This document shows, one piece after another, positions 13,390-25,220 of a DNA stretch of 64,000 nt (position 1 is the stretch's first letter; each line of letters starts with the position of its first letter). The position numbers and the translations under genes are program-made. Source of the stretch: Patagioenas fasciata (Eukaryota; Chordata; Aves; Columbiformes; Columbidae); the NCBI RefSeq assembly GCF_037038585.1, contig NC_092520.1, positions 58,308,501 through 58,372,500 on the forward strand. The letters are read 5' to 3'. The notes under the pieces are model-generated. The model was not told the DNA's origin and did not search any database. It saw only the letters and a program-made list of their open reading frames with translations.

Positions 13390-13481
13390 GCAATGGTGTT
13401 TGTAACTGTGGAAACTGTGAGTGCTGGGAAGGATGGAACGGAAACGCTTGTGAAATCTGGCTGGGGAGAGAATACCCTTAA
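13390..13481 (+). CDS. ITGBL1: ITGBL1 last coding exon, C-terminus and stop
   Basis: The coding part of the terminal exon is 92 bp from a phase-1 acceptor to TAA at 13479-13481. Joined to the previous exon it reads [20 protein letters not shown], then [10 protein letters not shown] and stop. It contributes five cysteines of a final, partial integrin-type EGF repeat. The ending EIWLG-x-EYP is, to my knowledge, the characteristic C-terminus of vertebrate ITGBL1, which makes this the most diagnostic exon. The three exons give about 117 residues of a protein near 490 residues in mammals; the remaining exons, including the signal peptide, lie upstream of the window. No frameshift or premature stop is present. 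Confidence 0.97.
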
Positions 13482-14320
13482 CAAAGGACATCAAAGACTG
13501 AGTTGTTTGGGGTTTTGTTGTTGCTGTTGTTGTTTTTCTTTAGGCTGCTAGAACATTGATTTTCAGAAGTATTCGGAGTGTAGGTGTGGGTGTGCATTCA
13601 CACACACGTACATGGGTGTAAATACTCTAGAACACTCACTGGAGGGTCTACTCCTTAAAGAAATGCGTGGCAATTCTAAAAGAAAAGAAAAAAGTTAACA
13701 ATTCCTTTGGAGCGGGACAGTCCAGGCTTTGAAAGATGAAGTCATGTAATACCGCCCCGTGGAAGTTCTCCAGAGTTTTTTGGTGAATTCAGTGGGACTG
13801 AGATCATACCTGTAATGCCTGCTTCTTAAGCAACCTATAGAAAAATGTGTTAGAAAACCTTTTTTTTAACATTATTTACTTGTTTGTCACCTCTCTATAT
13901 CACTACACATCAGTATTTCTGTAGAGGAGTAGCACTGGTTGAATATTTGTCAAATAATTCATTTGATTCATTTTATGGTGTTTGACAAATACAGTATTTG
14001 GCCCTTTTTTCTTTCTGGCAATCCTGATTATGCACCAGCTCATAAACTGAGAGAAGCTGTAAAGAAGTTTATGGAAACATGAATGATTTTTAATCTGGCC
14101 AAATAATTGTATGTATTTGTATAAATGAGATCCAATTACCTGAGAGCCATAGGCTGAAGACCCAAAATGTTTGAACAGACCCTTGTCCACAGGAGAACTT
14201 AGTTTCTGTGGTTAATGTGTCAACAATTTGGTTATCTAGTCTACGTAGTATGATACTTTAAAATACATAACCTATAGGAATATAAGGAATGAAACTAATA
14301 AAGATATAAATGTATGATTA
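13482..14320 (+). other. ITGBL1: ITGBL1 3' UTR (predicted)
   Basis: The 3' UTR begins after TAA and is predicted to end 10-30 bases beyond the AATAAA at 14297. It includes a T/G-rich microsatellite-like stretch (about 13507-13542) and a CA/TG-rich patch near 13585-13615. The end point is inferred from the first AATAAA I can find on the + strand after the stop codon, not from transcript data. Confidence 0.6.
14297..14302 (+). terminator. ITGBL1: candidate ITGBL1 poly(A) signal AATAAA
   Basis: A canonical AATAAA hexamer lies 816 bases after the ITGBL1 stop codon, in the context 'ctaataaagatataaatg'. It is the first one seen downstream of the stop. The downstream T/GT-rich element is only modest. 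Confidence 0.55.
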
Positions 14321-14677
14321 AGTATTCTGAATATATATCCTGCAATTCATATGTACTGTTATCATATTGTTCTATGTATATACAGTTGCCTAGTCCTCTT
14401 TAAAGCAAATGAAAATTTGTTATACTAACAACTTCTAGGGTGACAATTCTGTATGCTATTAGAAATCACTTTTTGAAACAGATTGCACTGTCACACATGA
14501 TATTCATTGCATTTAACTGCTTTTAAAGAAGTGGGGAGCCTGAAGGTCAACTGACTTGGAAAATCAGCTATGCTGTGCAGTAGCCTGGTCTCAGCCAAAG
14601 ATGTTCAGACAATGGCAACAAAGTAATTAAAGTTTTAATACAGTAAATACAAACAAAGCAGTGGTATGAACAAAAAG

Positions 14678-14689
14678 TTTATTTTTATT
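14678..14689 (-). terminator. FGF14: candidate distal FGF14 poly(A) signals (two AATAAA)
   Basis: Reading the - strand, two AATAAA hexamers follow each other directly in the context 'ggaaaataaaaataaacttt'. Cleavage would fall near 14650-14665. This leaves only about 350 bases to the predicted end of ITGBL1 on the other strand. The call rests on the hexamers and on gene order. Confidence 0.45.
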
Positions 14690-17600
14690 TTCCAATGGTG
14701 AAATGCTGCTCAGTGTGAAATTCACATTGAGTTATGAACAATGCACAACTATTGGGACTTCCCTCACTTATTTACATATGTATCTTTTTTTTTTTCTTTG
14801 TTAATACATGTAGATTTGGCAGCCCTTGAATTCTTTAGAGCAAAAAAAGACATTTTAGTTTCAGAAGTGTTTACATTTTGTGAAACCATGGTTGAGCGAG
14901 AAATTGCTTAAATGGTTGGAAAAGATTTCTTTTTAATACCAAACTCTAACATTGTGGTTTGGGTGCCAAGGTCCTGATTTTTGAAGAGGTACACGACTAA
15001 GAAATAAGGGAACTATATATCAACGAAAAAGGTATTTCCATTATTAGTCTAGAAATTAGTTTTATTTTAGAAAGGAAAACTTTGAAATAGGAAAATACGG
15101 TGGTACAGAAGATGTAATAGAATGCAAAAGAAATGAATGAATTTATTTAATCACTTTTATTATCCCCAATTCTTATGTAGCTTCCTCTTTCTCTTGCTTT
15201 TTTGTTTTTCCTTAACCTGGATTCTTTCTTCCTAAAAATGAAGCTTGTGAAACCCGTGTTCTCATGGAGTGTAATCACCAAACATCCATGCATATCTTCC
15301 ACGGAAGTTATGCAAATAAGTAAGGAGACATACATCCCAAGGCTGCTAGCTGCTCCCTGTTTAGATAAACAAAATATCAGACAGAGTTCTAAAAGTTATC
15401 AATACAGTATAAAGAATCTTCAAAGTAAAACTCATCTTCAAATTATAGTTTGTATTTTATACTTATAACTTTTAAACTCTGTAGACCTTAACAGGAATAT
15501 TTTCTTAAATTTTAATATATATGCATTTTGTCAACCCTGGTGCCTGCAGAGCACAGACTGTTGGTTTTATTTATATTTATAAATACCGCTGACCTGAATA
15601 ATCTTATGTGTTGTTCTTGGGTTTTTTTCCTGCATATGATTTGTCTGCTGAATCAGAGTGTGAACAATGAAAGATACAAAGTTTTCCGTAATTTCCTTCC
15701 ATTTACATTTAGTACTGTAATAAGAAAATACTAATCAAAACTCTTATCTAGATTCAGTAGATGCTTTTGACTCTCTTCATGGCATGATAAGCAGATTTAT
15801 ATATACTGTAGATCAGCTGTAGTATTTCAGGTACTCATTCACAGACAAAAGAATGATTCTTTAGAGGGCTGCAATGTCATATTTGATGCATTTAACTTTG
15901 TAATTTGCTTTCATTTTAAATTTATATACTGAAAGACTGTAAGATGATTCTTGTCTCTAGTTAGAATTAAAAAAAAATATCAACTGCAACATTTTGGCTA
16001 CTGCATGGGTCACATAGCCATGGCATTTCAAAAAGTGTTATCCAAGTTGTTTGTTTAGGTACATATGGAAAAACATTAGAATACTCTTAAGATTGCTGCT
16101 GTCAGTGGTTCATTAGGATATAAATTATTGAACAAAATTGTGCTATCACTACAAACCTTAAAGCATTAACTAAGAGTTCTAAAAACATAATGTATACTTA
16201 AATCCCTTTCCAATTTTTGTTTTCTCTTTCTTATAATGTTGCTTGAACATTCCCCTCACTCTTCATGCTGAAGTAACTGGTGATGTAACTCCCAGCAGAT
16301 GTTTTGTGGCTCATTTCCTAACCCAAAAAAATAAGATCAGAAGGAATAAGATTATTATTTCACGTATGTGAAAATAATAGCTGTATTAATAAATTGTGAT
16401 TTTACACCTCATTCTCTGTGATGGGAATTCCAGATATGTAAACTATAAAAGCAGGAAGAGGTGTAAGGGAGTGAAACATTCTGCTTGATTCTCCATATCT
16501 AGTGACTGTAGAAACTTGCTTCCTGGCCTGTGGCAAAAGGCAGTTCTAGGTGGCAAAACCAAATTGGATTAATGGGGATTTTGTACTGGCTAGATTGATA
16601 AACAGAAGATATTTCAGCCTTGCTTTCTTCTTAGGAGAGAAAGAACAAAATCCAGAAGTGTGCTAAATGCTTCGACAATAGACTTGCAGGATTATGCCAA
16701 TTGTATATCATATATCCGTAATATCACCTATAAAGCAGCTGTGGATTGAGATCCTTCTATACGTTATTAAATTACTTATGATCCTTTTTATCCTGGCCAT
16801 ACTCTCTTTTAGAAACATGTAGAAGTAAGTTTAAGCATGTAGCTGATCTGACATTTCTGATGCACTGCCCCTGCATCTTCACAGAATGACATTTTGTTTT
16901 GTAGTTAAATGATACTGGGATGAAGAAAGCTAAGTTGAATGTTTCTGTGAATAGGTAATAGGACAAAAATTTTATAACATCTTTAAAAATAAGTCATAGC
17001 GTTTGCGTTAGTCATCACAAAAAACACCCTGTTATTAGACATTTAAAATGCGTTGCATGGAATATGAGTTTATCTAAAGGGACATTTAAAAGAAAGATGA
17101 CCTCCTTACTTAGTCTCATTTTACTTGCATTCCCATTTGAATGGAGTTGGATAATTTCTTCTTCATACTAATAAAGAGATGGATTGGCAAGACACATTTT
17201 TAATGCATGGACCAGACCGCCTGCTTTCATACCTCATTGCTCATGGTGGTTTTAAACCAAGAGAAAGAGTTTCCCAATATATATAAGAAAAAGTCAGAGT
17301 TCTTAGTGTTTTTTCAGGTATACACCATAGTCCAAGTGAATTACTTTAATTTATATTTGGAGAGGAAGGGGGTTTGTTAAGAACCAGCCTGACTCTACAC
17401 AAGTAAAAGTTTATGAAAATGAAAGTATATTAAAAATTATTGGAGACTGGCTAAAAAATGCAGCAAATTAAGCAAAAGCTGTGTTATGTGAACTACAAAG
17501 CACTTAAAAGCTATAGACACCTTTCTATAGGCTCTTCGCATGAGCAATCTCATAAGGATTCTTGTGCATTTATAAAATTTTTGAAGTACAACAAAATGAT

Positions 17601-18617
17601 GCTTTGCTGAAGTAGTTCATATCTACGTAAAACTGGATGTCTAAAACTGTGCAGGTGTGGCTGATTTAGTTAAATAGAACTGTAGCTGAACTACAAATTA
17701 AAAAAAAAAGGAAAGGAAAGTGAAAATTACTATGTGCAGTGTTAACATATGAAATGGTAAAATGAGGTTGGATTGCTGTGCAAACAGTCTCTCAGAGTTT
17801 AGATAAAACCTAGAAGAAGAACAGAACACAAAGCAAGCATGCAAAAGATCTGGAACGCTGCAGATTCACAAACAGCTGGACATATAAGTACAAAAAACCC
17901 AATCTGTAAATACAAATTGATTCCGTCAGGTTTACTGTACAGTACTTTAGTAGTAACAGACAGTTGAAAACAGCTTTCACTTAACAGCAAAGTTAGTTTT
18001 AGAGGGAAGAAAATGGTGAAGTCTCATCCTGGAGAACAGCAAGAGAGGTATTATATTAAGGAGCTGAAATTTTCTTTGGCATGGTAAAAGGGGAGAACTG
18101 AGTTTGCCAAACTATTTACATGAAGTTTCACCATCCTGTGGCCAGTGCAATGGTGTTTTGCACAGTCTACTTCTTACATAAACTTTTTTTGTTGTTTTCC
18201 AGTATGCCTTCATATAAATGTTTTATTCATGTGGAATCTGTGTATACAACAAATAAGAATAAACACAAACTGTACAATGCAGACAACCTCTTTGCATATA
18301 TGTATGTAAATTCAGTAATACAGACCAACAGTTCTTTGACAGACACAACCTACTACATGCAGTTGATCCTTGCCATCCTCTTCCCATGCAACAAGTGAGA
18401 CAAGTAACAAAATTAATGGAAGGAAAAAAAAGCACAAAGACCCCTTTGCTGTGTTGAAACAGACTGTAGAAAAAATATTTTTAGGACACCTAGTCATTGG
18501 ATTAAACACACATCTGGATTTAGCCCATAGAAACAAAACCAGAAAATAATTTTTAAAATACTGTATTTCCCATATGTACTAACTGCTTACAAAAATTAAA
18601 TCTGGCCTTAATTATAG

Positions 18618-18633
18618 CCCCCCCCACCCCCCC
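18618..18633. repeat. C-homopolymer tract (C8 A C7)
   Basis: Eight C, one A and seven C stand in otherwise AT-rich DNA. On the FGF14 transcript strand this would be a G-run. It is a single tract with no further nearby G-runs, so it is not by itself a four-tract quadruplex. Confidence 0.9.
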
Positions 18634-20328
18634 AACAGGTTCACAGACTGTAATTACTCAGGATAAAAAGTTTAATGTTGAAAACATTACTTATGTAGCA
18701 TTGGGCCATGAACCAGAACCTCCTTGCATGGCTCAGCCAGATCTTCAGCCCCATTTCTCCCCAGACTTTTACGGTAGGAGGGAAAAAGATGGCTGGATGG
18801 GACAAGAACACATTTTCCCTCCTCATGAACTCTTATGAGGTTCAGGTGAGAGCGAGAATGCCACCTTCAGCTGTATTATTTTACTCAAAATTTTGTGAAG
18901 TGCTCCTCTTCTAATTGTAGGAAGGCCTGGGACCTCCTCTACAACCAGCAGATAGTACAATGTTGAGGCTGCTGCCTCTCATGGGTCCTCCAGATGCAGG
19001 GCAAGCCCCCAGTCACCATGTGAGTTGCTTTGGTTTTGTTTTTTTTTTTCTCAGGAATGGTGCACAAATCCCCCTGGACCAGATGGGATGAGAAGGGTGC
19101 ACTGAAGTTTCTATAAAGCGTGATTTTCCCCATGCACACATATTGAGTGCTTGTGGGCAAGGGCACAGTCTAAGTCAAAGTTTCCTTGTGTTTTTATCAC
19201 AGTATTAAAGCAGGTTTGTATTTTTTTCCTCTACATGGAGGGTGGGCTTCATGCTTAACTTATTCCCTCCCTAGAAAGACCCAACATCAAGTATTAGCTT
19301 CCTGTTCTCATATTACATTTATAAACAAGGAAGTCTGGCCTATGGAAAAAAAATCTAGAATTTAGCAGCTTTACAGTAGCCTCCTTAAAGAGTGCACTAA
19401 ATGTTGCTTATAAAAACAGAACACATTTGAAAACTACCATGAAGAGTTCATTCAGACTGAATCAGTTGTTCAGCTGAGCAGACAGGGTGTTGAAATAACC
19501 AGCGGTCTCTGTTAGGGAGTTCAGCACAAAGATGCGATAAAACAAATTGCCAGAAATACAGTGCTAAAAAAGGAATGCATTATTTCCTTTTTTTGTCTTC
19601 GAATATCAAGGTAACAGCAAGAGGCCAAGAGAGCCTCGCCACACAGTTTTCCAAACTGAGTTACAGTTTGGTTCTTGTTGCCCTTTCTGAGAAACGAATA
19701 CCTTCTTAAGCATAGAGAGTGTATCCATGATGTTAGTCTTCTGAAAGCCTGTGACTAAGTGTGCAACACTTCAGTGGCATCTCTGTGGCATTCTCTAAAT
19801 CTTCCTCACTACTCCTAACATTGGTTTAATTGTTCACAAGTGACAAACTCAAAGGGTTGGTGTTGTTCCTGGTAACATGATCCAAGGCTTCAATTTCATG
19901 AAGTTTTTGATTTCGTCTAGGTTCATGTAGGAGAAAGTACAGTGTACAGAGATCAAGGCAAGGCACCTTCAATCTAGCAATTTGGTGGGTATATTATCCA
20001 AGGAAGCTGGGTGGAGGTATGTACTGGGATATCAGTGAGATACATAGGACCAGACTTCGCATGCTGAGCTAAAAATAAAAATAAAGTTTTGTAATATATC
20101 CAGTTTTAAAACTTTTTTTTTTTTAAAACACCAGAAATATTAAACTATAATTTGTAACTACCCTTTGCATTGGTGCTGCAAAAAAGAACACAACAACATC
20201 CTTGCCCATGCTTTGCTAAGTAGGTGTGGGGATTCAGCCAAAAATAACAATGGCATTAAGTTGAGTTCCTTAAAAACAGGAAAGGATTATATTTGAAATG
20301 GGTTTAGGTAGCGCAATTCTGGCTAGTC

Positions 20329-20378
20329 TTTTTTTTTTTTTTTTTTTTTTTTAAATCGGTGGTGTTTTTTTTTTTTTT
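20329..20378. repeat. T24 and T14 runs (A-runs on the FGF14 strand)
   Basis: Twenty-four T (20329-20352) and, after a 12-base gap, fourteen T (20365-20378). On the FGF14 strand these are A-runs inside the predicted 3' UTR. A 79-residue open frame with a poly-lysine end runs through them on the - strand and is an artefact of the runs. Confidence 0.95.
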
Positions 20379-21329
20379 CAAACAATGAAGATTCAGTAGA
20401 TGAAAAATGAGCCTTAATTCAGGCCTACAAGGCCTATAAAATTCTTTGGACCCACTTTTCCAAAAATGAGCGGGTCTTGCTCGCTGGGCAAGGCAAATGT
20501 TACCATTACCAGTAAGCCTGTGATATGTATAAAACACACGCACAAAAAGAAACTATAGGGGGATGCCAAACACTTGGTTCAGAAAACTTCCTGGTGGTTG
20601 TGTTTGACACTCTTCCCTCCACTATAATGCCAACCTCAGAAGCACAGTATCTGTTACTAAAGAGTATTCACATTTAATCAATATTGTAAGCCAGAAACAA
20701 TAATCCTATTCTTTATAGATATAATTTGTAATAAGAGATTTTGAAGGCTTCCTGATTCCCTGATTGCTTTCAAATCTACGCCACTGGCAACACTTAAGTT
20801 CTAGAGAAACACAATCCCTGCAAAAGATCACAGACAGTGGAGCGAGCAGCCTTATAAAAAAGGGAAGAAGAGAAATCCATAATAGCACAGGTTTACAGCA
20901 TCTAACTAGAAATTACTTGATTATTTGTGTGCTACAAAATAGAACTTAAACACATGGATTTTGCTGAAACTGGACTCAAAAAGGGCTTATGGGCAATTGT
21001 CAGCAGGCAAGGTATCAAGTGTACTTGTGAAGTATGTCATTCACATGAAGTGTCACAGTCACAGAAAAGATATTAAAAAGGCATTCCAATATCTGGTAGG
21101 GCATTCCATGGTCTGAGTTTAGCTGGTTCATCCAGGTGTCTTCTCGTTGTGGGTGGAGCTACATGTTGAGATTTATCTGCTTGCAACAACTCAGTTCAGA
21201 AACAGCAACAGGCAAGTCTGTGACTGGCCACAAGCTGCTCCACAGACACTGCAGAGGGGAAGTCTGGCAAGGATAAATCGCTCAACTGTACTCGGGACTC
21301 AGTAAGTCATAACACCTGCGAGGATCTGG

Positions 21330-21466
21330 CTATGTCGTCTTACTCTTGTTAACTGGTTTGCCGCCATTCATTATTGCAGATGCACTTGTGCTTTTACTTG
21401 GAGTTACCCCAGCCTTTGGCACCGTTTCTCCAATATCATGCAAAGATGGTTCTCGATACATGGCAA
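21330..21466 (-). CDS. FGF14: FGF14 last coding exon (exon 5), C-terminal tail and stop
   Basis: FGF14 is an intracellular FGF-homologous factor that binds the C-terminal domain of voltage-gated sodium channels and sets their availability at the axon initial segment. This 137-bp exon, with the G carried over from exon 4, encodes 45 residues and a TAG stop (21330-21332). It reads VAMYREPSLHDIGETVPKAG, then VTPSKSTSASAIMNGGKPVN, then KSKTT. This is the FGF14-specific C-terminal tail outside the beta-trefoil; the ending NKSKTT separates it from FGF11, FGF12 and FGF13. The acceptor on the - strand is a long T-tract followed by cccctcag. The exon lacks an ATG-initiated frame of useful length, so it is easily missed by ORF finding. 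The frame is intact and a few residues differ from the mammalian protein as I remember it. Confidence 0.97.
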
Positions 21467-21786
21467 CTGAGGGGGAAAAAAAAAAAAGGAGAGACATTTT
21501 TAAGAAAGTATCTTATTTAAGAGCTCATCTCAAATAGGACTAATTTTCTACAATAACTGATATTGTAATATTATCCATGTACATCTTGCACGTGAGGGAA
21601 ACTATTTACTTTGACAGACACTTGTTTCGCATGACTGATAGCTTTGCTTGACCCTCCAAATTTCTCACTTCCTCCATATCTGACTTACAAACACAGTATG
21701 CATGCTTATTTAATGGAAACTATAGAAGCCATGGAAATGAAAACCTACTGTTCTGTCTTTGCGTGAGACAGACACACAAAAATGTT

Positions 21787-21844
21787 CATATATATATATA
21801 TATGTATATATATACACAAGCATATGTGTATATATATACACACC
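21787..21844. repeat. (TA)n/(TG)n microsatellite
   Basis: Alternating TATATA with interspersed TG and AC dinucleotides, self-complementary over most of its length. It lies in the FGF14 intron between exons 4 and 5 and is likely length-variable. Confidence 0.9.
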
Positions 21845-22269
21845 CCTTAAATAAATATTCTGCGATTTTTAGAAGTAAAATATGATGAGGTAAGACAGAT
21901 GGTGTTTAACAAATGGGATTATATGATACAGTTGTCTAGACTTAAGGGTTCTTTTTCAGTCCTATGTTGCAAGACTGCACTTGGGACCAGTTCTAGAAAG
22001 TCTGTACATCTGTCTTCCAAATCTGAGGAGCTTGGCCATGATCTCTTCAGGTGTGTACTGAAGAAATGCCCAGGACACGGCTGCAGAGAGTACACAAAAG
22101 GTTTGGGGTTTTTTCTTCCTCCTTTCAAAAATATATGTAGTAGCCACTGATCTCCACTGCATGTGGAATTGCAGAAAACTCCAAATTAAACTATCCAGTG
22201 AATTCAAATTTTGCCCCTGGGTATCGGTCCCTTTCTAACCACATTAAATCCTTTGAGGAAAATACATGT

Positions 22270-22620
22270 GTTCAATTACCCATCTCCAGCATTAAGCTGC
22301 CTTAATGATTAATGCTCTTGGATAATTCAATTTCATTTTCCATGTCACCGAATCAGGTAATATTTCCACTTATACCCAACTGCAGTAGCATTTATTTATA
22401 TCAGAGCAACATTAAAAGAGATGTCAAAGCAGTCAAAGGAATTAATCATCACACTATGATTTCAGGACTGGCTGTGTGCCGCCATAGAGAGCACAATCCC
22501 TTCATCCCTTGGCTAATTAGAGTAGGAGGCAGAAGCATCAAAGTACTGACCTTGATCTTCAATAGTGTGAAGTTTCATCATAAATACGAAGGGCCCGATA
22601 GCATCATTAGCTAATCAAAT
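22270..22620. promoter_or_regulatory. candidate conserved noncoding element
   Basis: About 350 bases of balanced, non-repetitive sequence sit next to a CR1 copy but contain no transposon motif. They carry several homeodomain-type TAAT/ATTA cores (taatgattaatg, aattaatcatc, ggctaattagag, attagctaatc) and a GCCGCCATAG patch. The 100-residue open frame across it has no recognisable protein feature. Regulatory status is inference only. Confidence 0.25.
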
Positions 22621-22686
22621 ACTTGTTCTAATATTTTCAATGACATAATCTAAATCCTTTGATGGCTTCTGAAAGTCTGAAGTTTA

Positions 22687-23860
22687 TAGAATCATACGAC
22701 GGTTTGGGCTGGAAGAAACCTTAAAGATCATCCAGTTCCAACCCCTCTTCCATGGACAGGGACACCTTTCACTAGACCAGGTTGCTCAAAGCTCTTAACA
22801 ATTCCTTAAACAATTCCAGGGATGGAACATCCACAACTTCTCTGGGCAGCCTGTTTCAGTGCCTCACCACTCTCATGGTGAAGAATTTCTTCTCTATAAT
22901 CTAAATCTAACCTTTTTTCAGTTTAAAGCCATTACACCTTGTCCTATCACTACATCCCCTTGTAAAAAGTCCCTCTCCAGCTTTCTTGTAGGTCTCCTTT
23001 AGGTACTGTAAGACTGCTGTAAGGTCTCCCTGGAGCCTTCTCTTCTCCAGGCTGAACAAGCCCAACTCTCTCAGCCTGTCCTCATAGGAGAGGCATTCCA
23101 GCCCTCTGATCATCTTCGTGGTCTTCCTCTGGACTCGCTCCAACAGATCCGTGTCCTTCTTATATCGGGGCGAAAGAGCTGGATGCAGGACTCCAAGTGG
23201 GGTCTCACAAGCATGGAGTAGAGGGGGAGAATCAACTCCCTCAACCTACTGGTCACACTTCTTTTGATGCAGCCCAGGTTATGTTTGGCTTTCTGGGCTG
23301 CAAGTGCGCATTGCTGGGTCATGTCAAGCTTCTCATCAACCAACACCCCCAAGTCCTTCTCCTCAGGGCTGCTCTCAATACATTCCCCACCCAGCCTGTA
23401 TTTGTGCTTGGGATTGCCCCAACTCATGTGCAGGACCTTGCACCTGGCCTTGTTGAACTTCATCACATGGGCCCACCTCTCAAACCTATCAAGGTCCCTC
23501 AGGATGACATCCCTTCCCTCCAGAGTGTCGACTCCATCACACAGCTTCATGTCATTGGCAAACTTGCTGAGTGTGCATTCAGTCCCACTGTACATGTCAC
23601 TGATAAAGATGTTAAACAGCACCGGTCCCAATACCGTTCCCTGAGGAACATCACTTGCCACTGGTCTCCCCTTGGACATTGAGCCATTGATTGCAACTCT
23701 GTGAGTGTGGCCATCTAGCCAATTCCTTATCTACCTGGTGGTCTATCTGTCAAATCCATCACTCTCCAATTTAGAGACAAGGATGTCATATGGGACAGTG
23801 TCAAAAGCTTTGCATTATCCCACATGACACCCTTGCATCCGAATTAATCACCTTCCCTAC
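22687..23860 (-). mobile_element. CR1 LINE fragment, reverse-transcriptase C-terminus and 3' end
   Basis: This is a 5'-truncated, inactive CR1 retrotransposon lying antisense to the window. Read on the - strand it encodes the C-terminal half of the CR1 reverse transcriptase: [19 protein letters not shown], then FANDMKL where active copies have FADDTKL. It continues through [18 protein letters not shown] and [18 protein letters not shown] to a 3' UTR ending near 22687 with the avian CR1 tail. The reading frame is broken near 23110-23140, so two partial frames cover it. The first catalytic Asp of the FADD box is changed to Asn (codon AAT in 23551-23562). The high-coordinate boundary is approximate because homology fades there. 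Confidence 0.93.
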
Positions 23861-25220
23861 AGTACCTAAGGCTGGTGATGATCTATGTCTTCAGAATGCC
23901 CCTATAACTGTGTTTAGGACACTTCTGTTAATTAATTAAAAGAGCTTGATTAAATAACACCGTGACCTACAGAAATATTAAGTCAAATAGCATGAGATCG
24001 AACTATAAAGTAAGTGATTATATAGCAGATCCCTCATATTTGATGATTCACATGGGCAATGTAAAGCAAGTTATTTCTAAGCCTTGCCAAAGCCATTTTG
24101 ATAGTCTGACCATCCAAACATTAATGAAAACAGTAACTTCTTTCCTAATCCATATGAATTGTTGTTGCTTTTAAAAATGCACTGGCTTTCCCTCCCTACA
24201 TTTCTTATAATTCAATATAAAGGGATTGACATATAAAGTATCAACATTGTTGACAGCTGATGAAAATACTGTAAGCTTTTGAAAGATGATGAAAGCACAA
24301 AGGCATCAACCTGAGTTCAAACATGAAGTTAAAACACAGGATTATTCAGATTCTTTCCTTATGGTGAAACTCTGAAACATTTAAAAAACTGATCTTTAGT
24401 CAAAAATTTCAAGTTAAAATGTTAGAAGAAATGGGACTGCTAACTAAAGCATTGCTCAGATATGTGTTTTCATATGTTAAGTAACAAAATAATTTTCAGA
24501 ATGACTGAGGCTATGTGTAGCAATAATATCAGTGAAACTTGGAATGCCATTAGGACAAGAAGCAAAAAGCAGCATAGGTTTATAAAGGCCTGCAGAATAC
24601 ATAGGGGAACTCAAAAGTTCCGAGATATAAGTGAATGTATTTTTCAGAGAACATGTGACATCATTTTAGTGTACAAGGTTAGTATGACTTTTATTTGCTT
24701 CTGTCTTGGTTTAAAGGCCAACTTACACAAGTTCTGTGAATTACATCAACTGGCTAAGTAATACAGTATGATTTATTTCACAAGGAGACCTTTGTGTTTT
24801 GTATTAGAAAGTTTTTACTTAGAAATACTGACATTTCATCCATTCCCTTTATAACTCCCAATTATCCTACAATATCCATTATTTCATTCTGCTTAATGAA
24901 AGGACTGTTTTCTCACTGCAAGACTCACAACAGCTTTTGTCCCTACTGAGAGAATGTTTTAAAACCAGCCCAATGCACTTCCACAAAGTATTTATTTTCT
25001 TAAAAAATGACCTCTTAATTCCTAGTAAAAAATGTTTTACATATTCTCTTTCTAGCATTACTATGCCGAAACATGGAACTGCTCCATGAATCCTGGGGAC
25101 TGTCATTTGGAATGGCCCCTGTACAGGGCACGCACATTCGCAAAGGGTATTTTAGAAACCATTCCCTCTTCTTCTTGTCAGATTTATAGGAGGATCTGCC
25201 AGTGATGGACTGAACCTCAC

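Larger units (their letters stand above)
14660..21329 (-). other. FGF14: FGF14 3' UTR (predicted, long)
   Basis: On the - strand this follows the FGF14 stop codon and runs to a double AATAAA near 14680. No transposon body is recognisable in these 6.7 kb, unlike the FGF14 introns, which fits an exonic UTR. Contents include A24 and A14 runs (T on the + strand, 20329-20378) and a C8AC7 stretch. There are also two Pumilio-type TGTAAATA octamers on the - strand (14769-14776 and 18113-18120), which in AT-rich DNA may be chance. The extent is inferred; earlier AATAAA hexamers exist and shorter isoforms are likely. Confidence 0.5.
21467..25220 (-). other. FGF14: FGF14 intron between exons 4 and 5
   Basis: This 3.75-kb phase-1 intron has a GTGAGG donor (25220 downwards) and a CAG acceptor (21467-21469). 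It holds an AT microsatellite, a possible conserved block rich in TAAT cores (22270-22620) and a CR1 LINE copy occupying about a third of it. No other coding sequence is seen. Confidence 0.93.

Noticed and set aside
16351-16380. AT-rich inverted repeat around CACGTATGTG
   Set aside because: Arms are almost all A/T and contain an unpaired base; within chance expectation.
17936-17947. TACTGTACAGTA palindrome
   Set aside because: A single 12-bp palindrome in AT-rich DNA is expected by chance over 64 kb.
23197-23682. Plus-strand 161- and 126-residue frames
   Set aside because: They are antisense shadows of the CR1 reverse-transcriptase remnant.
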